NCBI RefSeq assembly: GCF_017753665.1
Contig: NZ_CP072524.1
Location: forward strand, 434,001 to 498,000
Origin: Neisseria sicca
GTDB lineage: Bacteria > Pseudomonadota > Gammaproteobacteria > Burkholderiales > Neisseriaceae
DNA: 64,000 nucleotides
Direction: 5' to 3'
Shown here piece after piece: positions 30,949 through 39,175 of this stretch. The position numbers were made by a program, and so were the translations under genes. How positions within the stretch are numbered: position 1 is the first letter of the stretch; the number at the start of each line of letters is the position of its first letter. A model generated the notes under the pieces. It was given only the letters and a program-made list of their open reading frames with translations, was not told where the DNA came from and searched no databases.

Positions 30949-31566
30949 ATGGAGATGAGGCAGACCGATCTTGTGGATTTTTTCGGGCAGGCATTTCGTT
31001 ATGCCAGCATAGCGCAAGAGGAACGAAACCGTTTTGTCCGGCAGAAAGGTAAAACAGCCGCCGTTTTGCTGGCTATCGTTCGGCGGGAAGGGCAGTGGCA
31101 AATTGTGCTGACGCGTCGCGCCGATACCCTGCGACACCATACCGGGCAGATTGCTTTTGCCGGCGGCAGGTCAGACGAAGGGGATAAAGACTTTATCGTG
31201 ACGGCATTGCGTGAAACTGAAGAGGAGACAGGAATTACACCGCATTTTTGGCAGGTTTTTCCACTGTTGCCGCCTTATTACACGCCGTCCGGTTATGAAG
31301 TGCATCCGGTTTTGGCACTCTGTCCGGAAAATCCGCCAACTTGCGTCAATAGTGGTGAAGTGGCTGAAATCTTCTACTTGCCATTGGATTTTGCATTAGA
31401 TATGGACAACTATGGCAGCCGCAGCTTCATCTATGAAGGCAATATGATCGCTACGCCTGTTTTGCCGTATTTGCATTACGATATTTGGGGATTAACTGCA
31501 CTGATATTGTATGGGTTGGCAGAACGTTACCGGTATTATTGTGCCGGTCGGAAGGGCATAAAGTGA
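30949..31566 (+). CDS. nudL: CoA-pyrophosphatase-type Nudix hydrolase
   Basis: A 205-residue Nudix protein. It carries the UPF0035 signature VLTRRADTLRHHTGQIAFAGG followed by the Nudix box (AGGRSDEGDK...VTALRETEEETGI) with the REXXEE metal ligands. This pairing is diagnostic of the CoA diphosphatase group (NudL/YeaB), which cleaves CoA to phosphopantetheine and 3',5'-ADP. CGGAG lies 7 bp before ATG 30949; MRQTDLV at 30955 is an alternative. It is divergent from the TPR gene. The symbol is by family. Confidence 0.87.
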   Translation: MEMRQTDLVDFFGQAFRYASIAQEERNRFVRQKGKTAAVLLAIVRREGQWQIVLTRRADTLRHHTGQIAFAGGRSDEGDKDFIVTALRETEEETGITPHFWQVFPLLPPYYTPSGYEVHPVLALCPENPPTCVNSGEVAEIFYLPLDFALDMDNYGSRSFIYEGNMIATPVLPYLHYDIWGLTALILYGLAERYRYYCAGRKGIK

Positions 31567-31758
31567 AAATACGGACACAGGATTTTGCTGTGCTTTACTG
31601 TTGGAGTTGTTACAGTGAAATTGTGTCATGATAAAATTAACACATTGATGATTATTACAAAATCATTTTTTTTGACAATGTGGTCTGGGAATGAAGCCGA
31701 CGAATTATTGTGCGCCCGGATAGCTGGTACTTTGAAATATAAAGTAAGAGGAAAGTTT

Positions 31759-32622
31759 ATGAGACCGATTAAAAAAGCCGTTTTCCCCGTAGCCGGTATG
31801 GGTACGCGCTTTCTGCCTGCCACCAAAGCCAGTCCGAAAGAAATGCTGCCTATCGTCGATAAGCCGTTGATTCAATACGCGGTAGAAGAAGCAGTAGAAG
31901 CCGGTTGCACAGAAATGGTGTTCATTACAGGCCGCAACAAACGCAGCATCGAAGACCATTTCGACAAAGCCTACGAGCTGGAAACCGAGCTGGAAATGCG
32001 TCAAAAAGATAAGCTGCTGGAACACGTCAAAGACATTCTGCCTTCTAACATTACCTGCCTTTACATTCGTCAAGCCGAGGCTTTGGGTTTAGGACACGCC
32101 GTATTGTGCGCCCGTGCCGCAGTGGGCGACGAACCCTTTGCCGTTATTCTCGCCGACGACCTGATTGATGCACCCAAAGGCGCACTGAAGCAAATGGTTG
32201 ATATTTATAATCAAAGCGGTAACAGCGTTTTGGGCGTGGAAACCGTTGATCCGTCACAAACCGGCTCTTACGGCATTGTAGAAGTGGAAAAATTAAACAG
32301 CTTTCAACGGATTACCAATATTGTAGAGAAACCGAAACCTGAAGAAGCACCGTCCAATCTTGCCGTTGTCGGCCGTTATATCCTGACTCCTCGCATTTTC
32401 AGCCTTCTGGAAAACCTGCCGCGCGGTGCAGGCAACGAAATCCAACTGACCGACGGCATTGCCCGCCTGTTGGATCACGAGTTCGTTCTCGCACATGCCT
32501 TCGACGGCAAACGCTACGACTGCGGCAGCAAACTGGGTTATCTCGAAGCTACCGTTGCCTACGGCTTGAAACATCCGGAAACCGGCGTGCAGTTCCGCGA
32601 ACTCTTAAAACAATATTCTTAA
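31759..32622 (+). CDS. galU: UTP-glucose-1-phosphate uridylyltransferase
   Basis: A 287-residue enzyme making UDP-glucose for LOS sugars. N-terminal AVFPVAGMGTRFLPATKASP is the nucleotide-binding signature, followed by KEMLPIVDKPLIQYAVEEA. Later come FAVILADDLIDAP with the metal-binding Asp and YGIVEVEK. The start is ATG 31759, with AGAGGAAA upstream; the frame is open 58 codons further back, but that stretch is AT-rich and not family-like. An inverted DUS pair follows. Confidence 0.95.
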   Translation: MRPIKKAVFPVAGMGTRFLPATKASPKEMLPIVDKPLIQYAVEEAVEAGCTEMVFITGRNKRSIEDHFDKAYELETELEMRQKDKLLEHVKDILPSNITCLYIRQAEALGLGHAVLCARAAVGDEPFAVILADDLIDAPKGALKQMVDIYNQSGNSVLGVETVDPSQTGSYGIVEVEKLNSFQRITNIVEKPKPEEAPSNLAVVGRYILTPRIFSLLENLPRGAGNEIQLTDGIARLLDHEFVLAHAFDGKRYDCGSKLGYLEATVAYGLKHPETGVQFRELLKQYS

Positions 32623-32645
32623 GCCTGATCTAGTCTTGAAAAGAT

Positions 32646-32690
32646 AAGGTCGTCTGAAAGAGTCTCTTGATTTCTTTTCAGACGACCTTT
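32646..32690. terminator. Inverted DUS pair, galU terminator
   Basis: AAGGTCGTCTGAAAGAG pairs with CTTTTCAGACGACCTTT, 23 bp after the galU stop. Confidence 0.7.
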
Positions 32691-32738
32691 CCTATTGCAG
32701 TGATATAATCCGTTTTCTCTTTTAAATTCAGACATATT

Positions 32739-33482
32739 ATGGACAATACATCCGAAGAAACCATGCGTCTTTCCAAGCGTATGGCGCAATTAGGCTTATG
32801 CTCGCGCCGCGAGGCAGACAGCTACATCGAGCAAGGCTGGGTCAAGGTCAACGGGCAAACCGCCGTACTCGGTCAGAAAGTAACCGAACGCGACCGCATC
32901 GACCTCAACCGGCAGGCGCATGAAAGACAGGCAGAGCGCGTTACCATCCTGCTCAACAAGCCCGTCGGCTACGTCAGCGCGCAGGCGGAAAAAGGCTACA
33001 AATCCGCTGCCGAGCTGATTACTGCGGACAACCGTTGGGAAGGCGACGACAGCCGCATTCCGTTCAGCGAAAAACACAAATTCGGCTTGGCGCCCGCCGG
33101 ACGGCTGGACATCGATTCCGTCGGATTGCTGGTGTTGACGCAGGACGGGCGCATCGCCAAGCAGCTTATCGGCGAAAACAGCGGCAGTGAAAAAGAATAT
33201 TTGGTGCGCGTGCGCGGCAAATTGGACGAAAAAGGGCTTGCCCTGCTTAACCACGGATTGAGTTTGGACGGCGAGAAACTGCGCCCCGCCAAAGTAGAAT
33301 GGCAAAACGAAGACCAGTTGCGTTTCGTGTTGAAACAAGGCAAAAAGCGGCAAATCCGCCGTATGTGCGAACTTGTCGGTTTGCGTGTCGTCGGGCTGAA
33401 GCGGATTCGGATGGGTAAAGTCAAACTGGGCAAACTGCCGCCCGGAAAATGGCGTTATCTGCGGGCGGATGAGTCGTTTTAA
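32739..33482 (+). CDS. rluF: 23S rRNA pseudouridine synthase, RluB/RluF type
   Basis: A 247-residue RsuA-family enzyme. An N-terminal S4 RNA-binding domain (RLSKRMAQLGLCSRREADSYIEQGWVKVNG, here in two parts) precedes the catalytic domain with GRLDIDSVGLLVLTQDG, whose Asp attacks the uracil ring. The C-terminal QGKKRQIRRMCELVGLRVVGLKRIRMG matches RluF (U2604) better than RsuA. ATG 32763 (MRLSKRM) is an alternative start. A second RsuA-type gene at 62232 is the RluB-like one. The choice of RluF over RluE rests on overall pattern only. Confidence 0.82.
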   Translation: MDNTSEETMRLSKRMAQLGLCSRREADSYIEQGWVKVNGQTAVLGQKVTERDRIDLNRQAHERQAERVTILLNKPVGYVSAQAEKGYKSAAELITADNRWEGDDSRIPFSEKHKFGLAPAGRLDIDSVGLLVLTQDGRIAKQLIGENSGSEKEYLVRVRGKLDEKGLALLNHGLSLDGEKLRPAKVEWQNEDQLRFVLKQGKKRQIRRMCELVGLRVVGLKRIRMGKVKLGKLPPGKWRYLRADESF

Positions 33483-33921
33483 ACGTGTTAACCGCTGCTG
33501 CTTGCAGTACAATAGGAATAGGTCGTCTGAAAATTGTGGCACATTTTCAGACGACCTTGTTTTTGGGAAAACCGATTATTTGTTTTGTAATAAAGAAGGA
33601 TTTTTTCGTATTAAATGGATGATTTAGGTAAGTTGGGTATGTGGTAGAAGAGTGGTGCTTTTAAAGTGATTTCTTATTGGTTTTTGAGTATTTTATTTTA
33701 GATGTTTGTATTGTATTTTCTAGAATCATTCCCAGACTTCCAAATAGCACCCTGTTTAATTTTTGTCATAAATGTTTAAATTTAATCATCATTCTTGAAA
33801 ATTAGCTTATAATAGGCAAGTTTCCGTTGAAACAGTTACAAAAATTTTAATAAGGTAACGGCAAAGTCTGAAAAGGGATGCGAGGTTTGTCCGGGTTTGC
33901 CATAGAATTTAAATTACCTAC
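33483..33921. other. AT-rich intergenic region before ubiA
   Basis: 439 bp without a supported gene. An inverted DUS pair (33520-33558) ends the pseudouridine synthase transcript. Then follows strongly AT-rich DNA (33560-33830), with TATAAT at 33808-33813 as a possible -10 hexamer but no convincing -35. Confidence 0.55.
33520..33558. terminator. Inverted DUS pair after the rluF-like gene
   Basis: ATAGGTCGTCTGAAAAT pairs with ATTTTCAGACGACCT, then TTGTTTTT. Confidence 0.7.
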
Positions 33922-34839
33922 ATGAAGATAAGACGTTTTCTCCTACATTTTCTCAACCGCCACGCCGTTGCCCGCATTTTGGTATACGGCAAGCTGATGC
34001 GCATCGACAAGCCCATTGGCACGTTGTTGCTGCTTTGGCCGACCTATTGGGCGTTATGGGTTGCTTCGGAAGGCATTCCGCAAGCGGATATTTTTTGGGC
34101 ATTTACCGCCGGTACATTCTTTATGCGCAGCGCAGGCTGCGTGATCAATGACTTTGCCGACCGCAATTTTGACGGCTCGGTCGAGCGCACGAAAAACCGC
34201 CCCTTTGCCCGCGGGCTGGTTTCTAAAACCGAAGCGATTCTGCTGACGATCATTCTTTGTCTGCTCGCCGCCCTCTGCATGACACCGCTGAACCTGTTGA
34301 CTTGGGTAATGAGCGTTCCCGCGCTGTTTCTGGCGATGACTTATCCTTTTACCAAGCGTTTTTTCCCGCTGCCGCAGTTTTATTTAGGGCTGGCGTTTTC
34401 TTTCGGGATTCCGATGGCGTTTGCCGCCGTCCGCAGCGGCGTGCCTTCTACGGCGTGGCTGATGTTTACCGCCAATGCTTTATGGACGCTTGCCTACGAC
34501 ACGATTTATGCGATGGCGGACAAGGAAGACGATTTGAAAATCGGGATCAAAACTTCGGCAATCACGTTCGGCGATCACGATATTTCCGCTTCCATGCTCT
34601 GTCATTTTTGGTTTACCGCGCTGATAGCGGTGTTGGGCGTGAAAATCGGTGCGACATGGCCGTATTGGATCATGCTGCCTGCGGTAGCGTGGCTGCAAAT
34701 CGGTCAATACCATGCCATCAAAACCCGCGACCGCCAGACTTGTTTTAAAGTGTTTTTGGATAACAACCATATTGGTCTGCTCTGTTTCTTGGGTCTGTCG
34801 GGGCATTATTTGTGGACTGTGGCTGCTACACGATTGTAA
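33922..34839 (+). CDS. ubiA: 4-hydroxybenzoate octaprenyltransferase
   Basis: A 305-residue membrane prenyltransferase of ubiquinone synthesis. The two Asp-rich motifs that bind the Mg-diphosphate are present: NDFADRNFD near 72-80 and DTIYAMADKEDD near 190-201. RTKNRPFARG and the N-terminal MRIDKPIGTLLLLWPTYWAL are typical UbiA. About eight hydrophobic segments. The first 26 residues (basic, HFLNRHAVARILVYGKL) are normal for neisserial UbiA; no clear ribosome site precedes ATG 33922. It is followed by a DUS hairpin and a CREE. Confidence 0.93.
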   Translation: MKIRRFLLHFLNRHAVARILVYGKLMRIDKPIGTLLLLWPTYWALWVASEGIPQADIFWAFTAGTFFMRSAGCVINDFADRNFDGSVERTKNRPFARGLVSKTEAILLTIILCLLAALCMTPLNLLTWVMSVPALFLAMTYPFTKRFFPLPQFYLGLAFSFGIPMAFAAVRSGVPSTAWLMFTANALWTLAYDTIYAMADKEDDLKIGIKTSAITFGDHDISASMLCHFWFTALIAVLGVKIGATWPYWIMLPAVAWLQIGQYHAIKTRDRQTCFKVFLDNNHIGLLCFLGLSGHYLWTVAATRL

Positions 34840-34857
34840 GGCAATAGAATGGATAAC

Positions 34858-34890
34858 ACGTCGTCTGAAAAGGGTTTCAGACGACGTTTT
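34858..34890. terminator. Inverted DUS-variant pair, ubiA terminator
   Basis: ACGTCGTCTGAAA pairs with TTTCAGACGACGTTTT, followed by T-rich sequence, 19 bp after the ubiA stop. Confidence 0.7.
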
Positions 34891-34931
34891 GTGTTTTTAG
34901 GGAAGGGCGGATTGATGATGGCGCTGGGTTT

Positions 34932-35088
34932 TATAGTGGATTAACTTTAAACCAGTACGGCGTTGCCTCGCCTTAGCTCAAAGAGAACGATTCTCTAAGG
35001 TGCTGAAGCACCAAGTGAATCGGTTCCGTACTATCTGTACTGTCTGCGGCTTCGTCGCCTTGTCCTGATTTAAATTTAATCCACTATA
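34932..35088. mobile_element. Correia element (CREE), full length, 157 bp
   Basis: Termini TATAGTGGATTAA and TTTAATCCACTATA. Identical by eye to 1488-1644. It fills most of the 437-bp gap between ubiA and ptsN; the remainder (35089-35276) holds a single DUS near 35128 and the ptsN promoter region. Confidence 0.95.
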
Positions 35089-35276
35089 TCTGGTATCCGA
35101 ACCCGTAATAAACCACTTGCCGCCGTTTTCAGACGACCTTGTGTATGGGTTAAGAAATATCAAAGAAGCAGCGTTTCTTGTTAGCAATCTGAGTGTAAAT
35201 TGCGTGTTCAGGATTGAGGTTTGTACAGACAGTCGGTACAATTCCATTTCATTTTGCCACATCAAAAGAGATTTCT

Positions 35277-35726
35277 ATGAGCCTTATCGGCGAAATTTTG
35301 CCTTTGTCCCATATCGTTTTAGACTTGGAAGTCGGCAGCAAAAAACGCTTGTTTGAAGAAGCGGGCCTGCTGCTTGAACATGAAGCAGAATTACCTCACG
35401 GCGATGTCTTCGATTGCCTGTTTGCCCGCGAAAAGCTGGGTTCGACCGGCTTGGGTCAGGGCGTCGCCATTCCGCACGGCCGTCATGCCTGCGTGAAAAA
35501 AGCTACCGGCGCGTTTATCCGCACGAAAGAACCGGTTGCTTTCGATGCGCCCGACGGCAAACCCGTATCCCTGATTTTCACTTTGCTGGTGCCGGAAAAT
35601 GCGACCAGCGAGCATTTGGAAGTCTTGTCCAAACTGGCGGGCAGATTCTCGCAAAAAGCCGTCCGTGAAGCCTTGATGTCCGCAACCTCTGCCGAGGAGG
35701 TGCGCAAACTTCTGGCAGAAGAGTAA
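35277..35726 (+). CDS. ptsN: PTS IIA-like nitrogen regulatory protein
   Basis: A 149-residue EIIA-Ntr. The phosphorylated His lies in GVAIPHGRHACVKKA, after the family block FDCLFAREKLGSTGLGQGVAIPH; later LIFTLLVPENATSEHLEVLSKLA is typical. It acts as a regulator, not a sugar transporter subunit. I start it at ATG 35277 (MSLIGEIL) with AAAGAGA upstream; the longer frame extends into the region after the CREE. It is followed after 3 bp by hprK, with rapZ next, the conserved betaproteobacterial order. Confidence 0.94.
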   Translation: MSLIGEILPLSHIVLDLEVGSKKRLFEEAGLLLEHEAELPHGDVFDCLFAREKLGSTGLGQGVAIPHGRHACVKKATGAFIRTKEPVAFDAPDGKPVSLIFTLLVPENATSEHLEVLSKLAGRFSQKAVREALMSATSAEEVRKLLAEE

Positions 35727-35729
35727 AAA

Positions 35730-36692
35730 ATGCCCAGTATATCGGTCCGCCGCCTGTTTTCCGATAATCAGCACAAGCTCCAACTTGCTTGGGCGGCAGG
35801 CAATTCGGGTGCGGACAACCGCATCGGAGTAGAGGCCGACAAACCCGTTTTGGCGTTGGTCGGCCATTTGAATTTTATCCATCCCAATCAAATCCAAGTC
35901 GTCGGCGTTGCCGAAGCCGAATATCTCAAGCGCCTCGAATCGGGCGAGTTGAATTACGACTTCGGCGAACTCTTTGATATTCCCATGTCGCTGGTCATCG
36001 TTGCCAACGGTCTGGCGGTTTCGCCCAAATTGCGCGACTACTGCCATAAAAACGACATCCCGCTGCTGACTTCCAAGCTCGAAAGCCCGTATTTGATGGA
36101 TGTGTTGCGGATTTATCTGCAACGCACGTTGGCGACTTCCATCGTCAAACACGGCGTATTCCTCGATGTATTTGAAGTCGGCGTGTTGATTACCGGTCAT
36201 TCCGGCTTGGGTAAAAGCGAGTTGGCGTTAGAATTGATTTCGCGCGGACACAGTCTGATTGCCGATGATGCGGTCGAGCTGTTCCGTACCGGCCCCGAAA
36301 CGCTCGAAGGCCGCTGCCCGCCGATGCTGCGCGATTTCCTTGAAGTGCGCGGTTTGGGCATACTCAACATTCGCCACATTTTCGGCGAAACTTCTATCCG
36401 TCCGAAAAAAATCCTCCAACTGATCATCAACCTTGCCGCTGCCGACGACGATTACATGAAGCAGCTTGACCGCTTGAGCATACGCACGGAAACCGAGTCC
36501 ATCCTCAATGTGAACGTCCGTTCCGTCACCCTGCCAGTCGCCGTCGGTCGAAACCTTGCGGTATTGGTTGAAGCGGCGGTGCGCAACTACATCCTCCAGT
36601 TGCGCGGCAAAGACAGCACCAAAGAATTCCTCGAACGCCATCAAACACAACTCAAAGAAAACGAACAAAACCATGAAAATCGTCCTGATTAG
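35730..36692 (+). CDS. hprK: HPr kinase/phosphorylase
   Basis: A 320-residue enzyme that phosphorylates Ser of HPr. The N-terminal domain (about 1-130) precedes the P-loop GHSGLGKSELALELISRG near 156. The HprK signature LEVRGLGILNIRHIFGE follows near 207, and a helical C-terminus closes the chain. It starts 3 bp after the ptsN stop and overlaps rapZ by 20 bp, so the three are translated from one message. Confidence 0.95.
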   Translation: MPSISVRRLFSDNQHKLQLAWAAGNSGADNRIGVEADKPVLALVGHLNFIHPNQIQVVGVAEAEYLKRLESGELNYDFGELFDIPMSLVIVANGLAVSPKLRDYCHKNDIPLLTSKLESPYLMDVLRIYLQRTLATSIVKHGVFLDVFEVGVLITGHSGLGKSELALELISRGHSLIADDAVELFRTGPETLEGRCPPMLRDFLEVRGLGILNIRHIFGETSIRPKKILQLIINLAAADDDYMKQLDRLSIRTETESILNVNVRSVTLPVAVGRNLAVLVEAAVRNYILQLRGKDSTKEFLERHQTQLKENEQNHENRPD

Positions 36693-37527
36693 CGGATTGT
36701 CCGGCTCGGGTAAGTCCGTTGCCCTCAAGCAGCTCGAAGACCTCGGCTATTTTTGCGTGGACAACCTGCCGCTGGAAATGCTGCCCTCGCTGGTGCTGCA
36801 CCACATCGAACGTGCCGATGAAACCAAACTCGGCGTGAGCGTCGATGTCCGTTCCGGCATCAATATTCAGGAAGCGCAAGAGCAAATCCAATACCTGCGC
36901 GATGAAGGGCATCAGGTCGAAGTATTGTTTGTCGAAGCAGAAGAAAGCGTGCTGGTGCGCCGTTTTTCCGAAACGCGGCGCGGCCATCCGCTGTCCGGAT
37001 TGAGCCTTACCCTGTTGGAAAGCCTGCAAAAAGAACGCGAATGGCTATTCCCGCTCAAAGACATTGCCTATTGCATCGACACATCCAAAATGAACGCGCA
37101 GCAACTGCGTTATGCCGTTCAACAATGGCTCAACATCGAACGCAGGGGGCTTTTGGTAATCCTTGAGTCTTTCGGTTTCAAATACGGCGTGCCGAACAAC
37201 GCCGATTTCATGTTTGATATGCGCAGCCTGCCCAATCCCTATTACGATCCCGAGCTGCGCCCCTACACCGGCATGGACGCTCCCATTCAAGCGTATCTCG
37301 ACCAACAGCCCTTGGTGCAGGAAATGGTGGACGACATCGACCACTTTATGAACCACTGGCTCCCGCGCCTGCAAAAAGAAAGCCGCAGCTACGTGACCAT
37401 CGCCATCGGCTGTACCGGCGGGCAGCACCGTTCCGTCTATGTCGTCGAAAAACTCGCCCAACGCCTACAAGGGCATTACGAATTGCTGGTCCGTCACAGA
37501 CAGGCGCAAAACCTGTCCGGACGCTGA
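36673..37527 (+). CDS. rapZ: RNase adapter protein RapZ (YvcJ family)
   Basis: A 284-residue P-loop protein. Walker A is GLSGSGKS at 8-15. VDVRSG and FVEAEESVLVRRFSETRRGHPL follow. The C-terminal domain carries FDMRSLPNPYYDPELRPYTG and IAIGCTGGQHRSVYVVEKLA, both strongly diagnostic. In E. coli RapZ targets the sRNA GlmZ to RNase E to tune glucosamine-6-phosphate synthesis; whether a comparable sRNA exists here is unknown. ATG 36673 overlaps the end of hprK. Confidence 0.94.
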   Translation: MKIVLISGLSGSGKSVALKQLEDLGYFCVDNLPLEMLPSLVLHHIERADETKLGVSVDVRSGINIQEAQEQIQYLRDEGHQVEVLFVEAEESVLVRRFSETRRGHPLSGLSLTLLESLQKEREWLFPLKDIAYCIDTSKMNAQQLRYAVQQWLNIERRGLLVILESFGFKYGVPNNADFMFDMRSLPNPYYDPELRPYTGMDAPIQAYLDQQPLVQEMVDDIDHFMNHWLPRLQKESRSYVTIAIGCTGGQHRSVYVVEKLAQRLQGHYELLVRHRQAQNLSGR

Positions 37528-37555
37528 TTCCCCTTTTCAGACGACCTTTTCGATA

Positions 37556-37661
37556 TATAGTGGATTAACAAAAATCAGGACAAGGCGGCGAAGCCGCAGA
37601 CAGTACAAATAGTACGGCAAGGCGAGGCAACGCCGTACTGGTTTAAATTTAATCCACTATA
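37556..37661. mobile_element. Correia element, short form (106 bp)
   Basis: TATAGTGGATTAACA...TTTAATCCACTATA with the internal segment (including the agagaacgattctct dyad) missing. The right end stops 2-3 bp before the AAAGGAG of the next gene, so the element forms the entire upstream region of the small lipoprotein gene. Confidence 0.93.
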
Positions 37662-37674
37662 AAAGGAGAAACCC

Positions 37675-37905
37675 ATGAAACACATCCTCACCCTCGCACT
37701 CGCCTGCACGCTCGCCGCCTGCGCCGCAGAAATCCCCGCCTACCGTTGGCACCGCACCGGCGCGAGCGAATCCGAAGTTTCCCGCCAAATCAACGTTTGC
37801 AAATCACAAGCGCAACACGACGCCAAACATGGGCGCGAATCCAAATCCCTCGAACAATGTATGGACGAAGCCGGCTACTACCGCTACGAACGCGGCAACC
37901 TCTAA
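37675..37905 (+). CDS. Small lipoprotein, conserved hypothetical
   Basis: A 76-residue protein. Signal peptide MKHILTLALACTLAAC has lipobox LAAC, so Cys16 would be acylated. The mature part (AAEIPAYRWHRTGASESEVSRQ...) has two further Cys (NVCKSQ and EQCMDE) that could form a disulfide, with a YYRYERGNL end. AAAGGAG is well spaced before the ATG. It sits right behind a CREE, which may supply its promoter. Function unknown. Confidence 0.75.
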   Translation: MKHILTLALACTLAACAAEIPAYRWHRTGASESEVSRQINVCKSQAQHDAKHGRESKSLEQCMDEAGYYRYERGNL

Positions 37906-37924
37906 ACCTTGAGCACCCTCAACA

Positions 37925-37967
37925 AAAAGGTCGTCTGAAAAACCGCGAAGGCTTTCAGACGACCTTT
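37925..37967. terminator. Inverted DUS pair after the small lipoprotein gene
   Basis: AAAAAGGTCGTCTGAAA pairs with TTTCAGACGACCTTT, 19 bp after the stop. Confidence 0.7.
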
Positions 37968-37990
37968 GCACAGAAAACGGACAAACCTCA

Positions 37991-38036
37991 AGGTCGTCTG
38001 AAAATCCCCCCCCCTAACCACTTTTCAGACGACCCC
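37991..38036. repeat. Second inverted DUS pair with a C9 tract in the loop
   Basis: AGGTCGTCTGAAAA and TTTTCAGACGACC flank a loop containing nine consecutive C (38006-38014). It lies 29 bp upstream of the rbgA start. Confidence 0.65.
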
Positions 38037-38064
38037 ACCGCAAATCAGACAGAAAGAACAAAAC

Positions 38065-39006
38065 ATGGCAATCCAATGGTTTCCCGGCCACATGAACAAA
38101 GCAAAAAAAGCCATCGCTGAGCGCGCCAAAAGCGTCGACATGGTGATTGAAATGCTGGACGCGCGAATGCCTGCCTCCAGCGAAAATCCCCTGCTTGCCC
38201 AGCTTTCCAAAGGCAAACCCAAACTCAAAATCCTAAATAAACAAGACCTTGCCGACCCTGAGCGCACCAAAATCTGGCTCGAACACTACAACAGCCGCCC
38301 CGACACCCGCGCCATCGCCCTCGATTCCTCCGAAACCGGCGCACACGGCAAAATCACCCAAGCCTGCCGCGCCATGATTCCCCACCGCCAAGGCATAGAC
38401 AAACCCCTGCGCGTCCTCATCTGCGGCATCCCCAATGTCGGCAAATCCACACTCATCAACGGCATGATAGGCAAAAAATCCGCCAAAACCGGCAACGAAC
38501 CCGGCATCACCAAAGCCGAACAACGCCTTTTCCTCGCCGACGACTTCTGGCTCTACGACACACCCGGAATGCTGTGGCCGAAAATCATCGTCGAAGAAGG
38601 CGGCTACAACCTTGCCGCCGGCGGTGCAGTCGGACGCAATGCGCTGGACGAAGAAGAAGTCGCCCTCGAGCTCCTAGACTACCTCCGCCGCCACTACCTG
38701 CCCATGTTGCAAGAACGCTACCAAGCCGACAAAGACCCCAGCAGCCACTGGGACGACAATTCATGGCTCGAATGGATAGCCAAAAAACGCGGCGCAGTCT
38801 TGAGCGGCGGACGGGTCAACTACCAAAAAGCCGCCGAAAACATCCTCACCGACTTCCGCGAAGGCAAAATCGGCAGAATCACCCTAGAAACGCCGAACCA
38901 ATGGGAAACATGGCTCAAAAAAGCCCGCCAAAAAGAAGCCGAACTCAAAGCCATACGCGAAGCCAGAAAAGCGGAACGCAAAGGGCAGAAGCCTGCGGAC
39001 GAGTAG
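38065..39006 (+). CDS. rbgA: Ribosome biogenesis GTPase RbgA/YlqF
   Basis: A 313-residue circularly permuted GTPase. Motif order is G4 (LNKQDLAD), G5 (ALDSSE), then G1 (GIPNVGKST), G2 (GITKAEQ) and G3 (DTPGMLWPK), the permutation that defines the family. The N-terminal IQWFPGHMNKAKKAI is the YlqF signature. It assists assembly of the large ribosomal subunit. The C-terminal basic helix (KARQKEAELKAIREARKAER) could bind rRNA. AAAGAACAAAAC lies before the ATG. Confidence 0.93.
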   Translation: MAIQWFPGHMNKAKKAIAERAKSVDMVIEMLDARMPASSENPLLAQLSKGKPKLKILNKQDLADPERTKIWLEHYNSRPDTRAIALDSSETGAHGKITQACRAMIPHRQGIDKPLRVLICGIPNVGKSTLINGMIGKKSAKTGNEPGITKAEQRLFLADDFWLYDTPGMLWPKIIVEEGGYNLAAGGAVGRNALDEEEVALELLDYLRRHYLPMLQERYQADKDPSSHWDDNSWLEWIAKKRGAVLSGGRVNYQKAAENILTDFREGKIGRITLETPNQWETWLKKARQKEAELKAIREARKAERKGQKPADE

Positions 39007-39097
39007 GGCGGTGTGGTGGGCTAAAATAGAAAATATTCCGTGTCTCCATTTCCGTATAGCAATGAATTCAAGCATCGGACGCTATATAATTTGCTAT

Positions 39098-39139
39098 AAA
39101 AAGGTCGTCTGAAACCCGAAACTGATTTTCAGACGACCT
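39098..39139. terminator. Inverted DUS pair between rbgA and dapE
   Basis: AAAAAGGTCGTCTGAAAC and ATTTTCAGACGACCT with a short loop. Confidence 0.65.
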
Positions 39140-39175
39140 GTTCCAAATATTCACAATCAACAAGAAAACCAAAAA

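Noticed and set aside
31585..31758. N-terminal extension of galU by 58 codons
   Set aside because: AT-rich, not conserved in the family, and the Shine-Dalgarno lies directly before ATG 31759.
37991..38036. Phase-variable gene switched by the C9 tract
   Set aside because: The tract is outside any credible coding frame.
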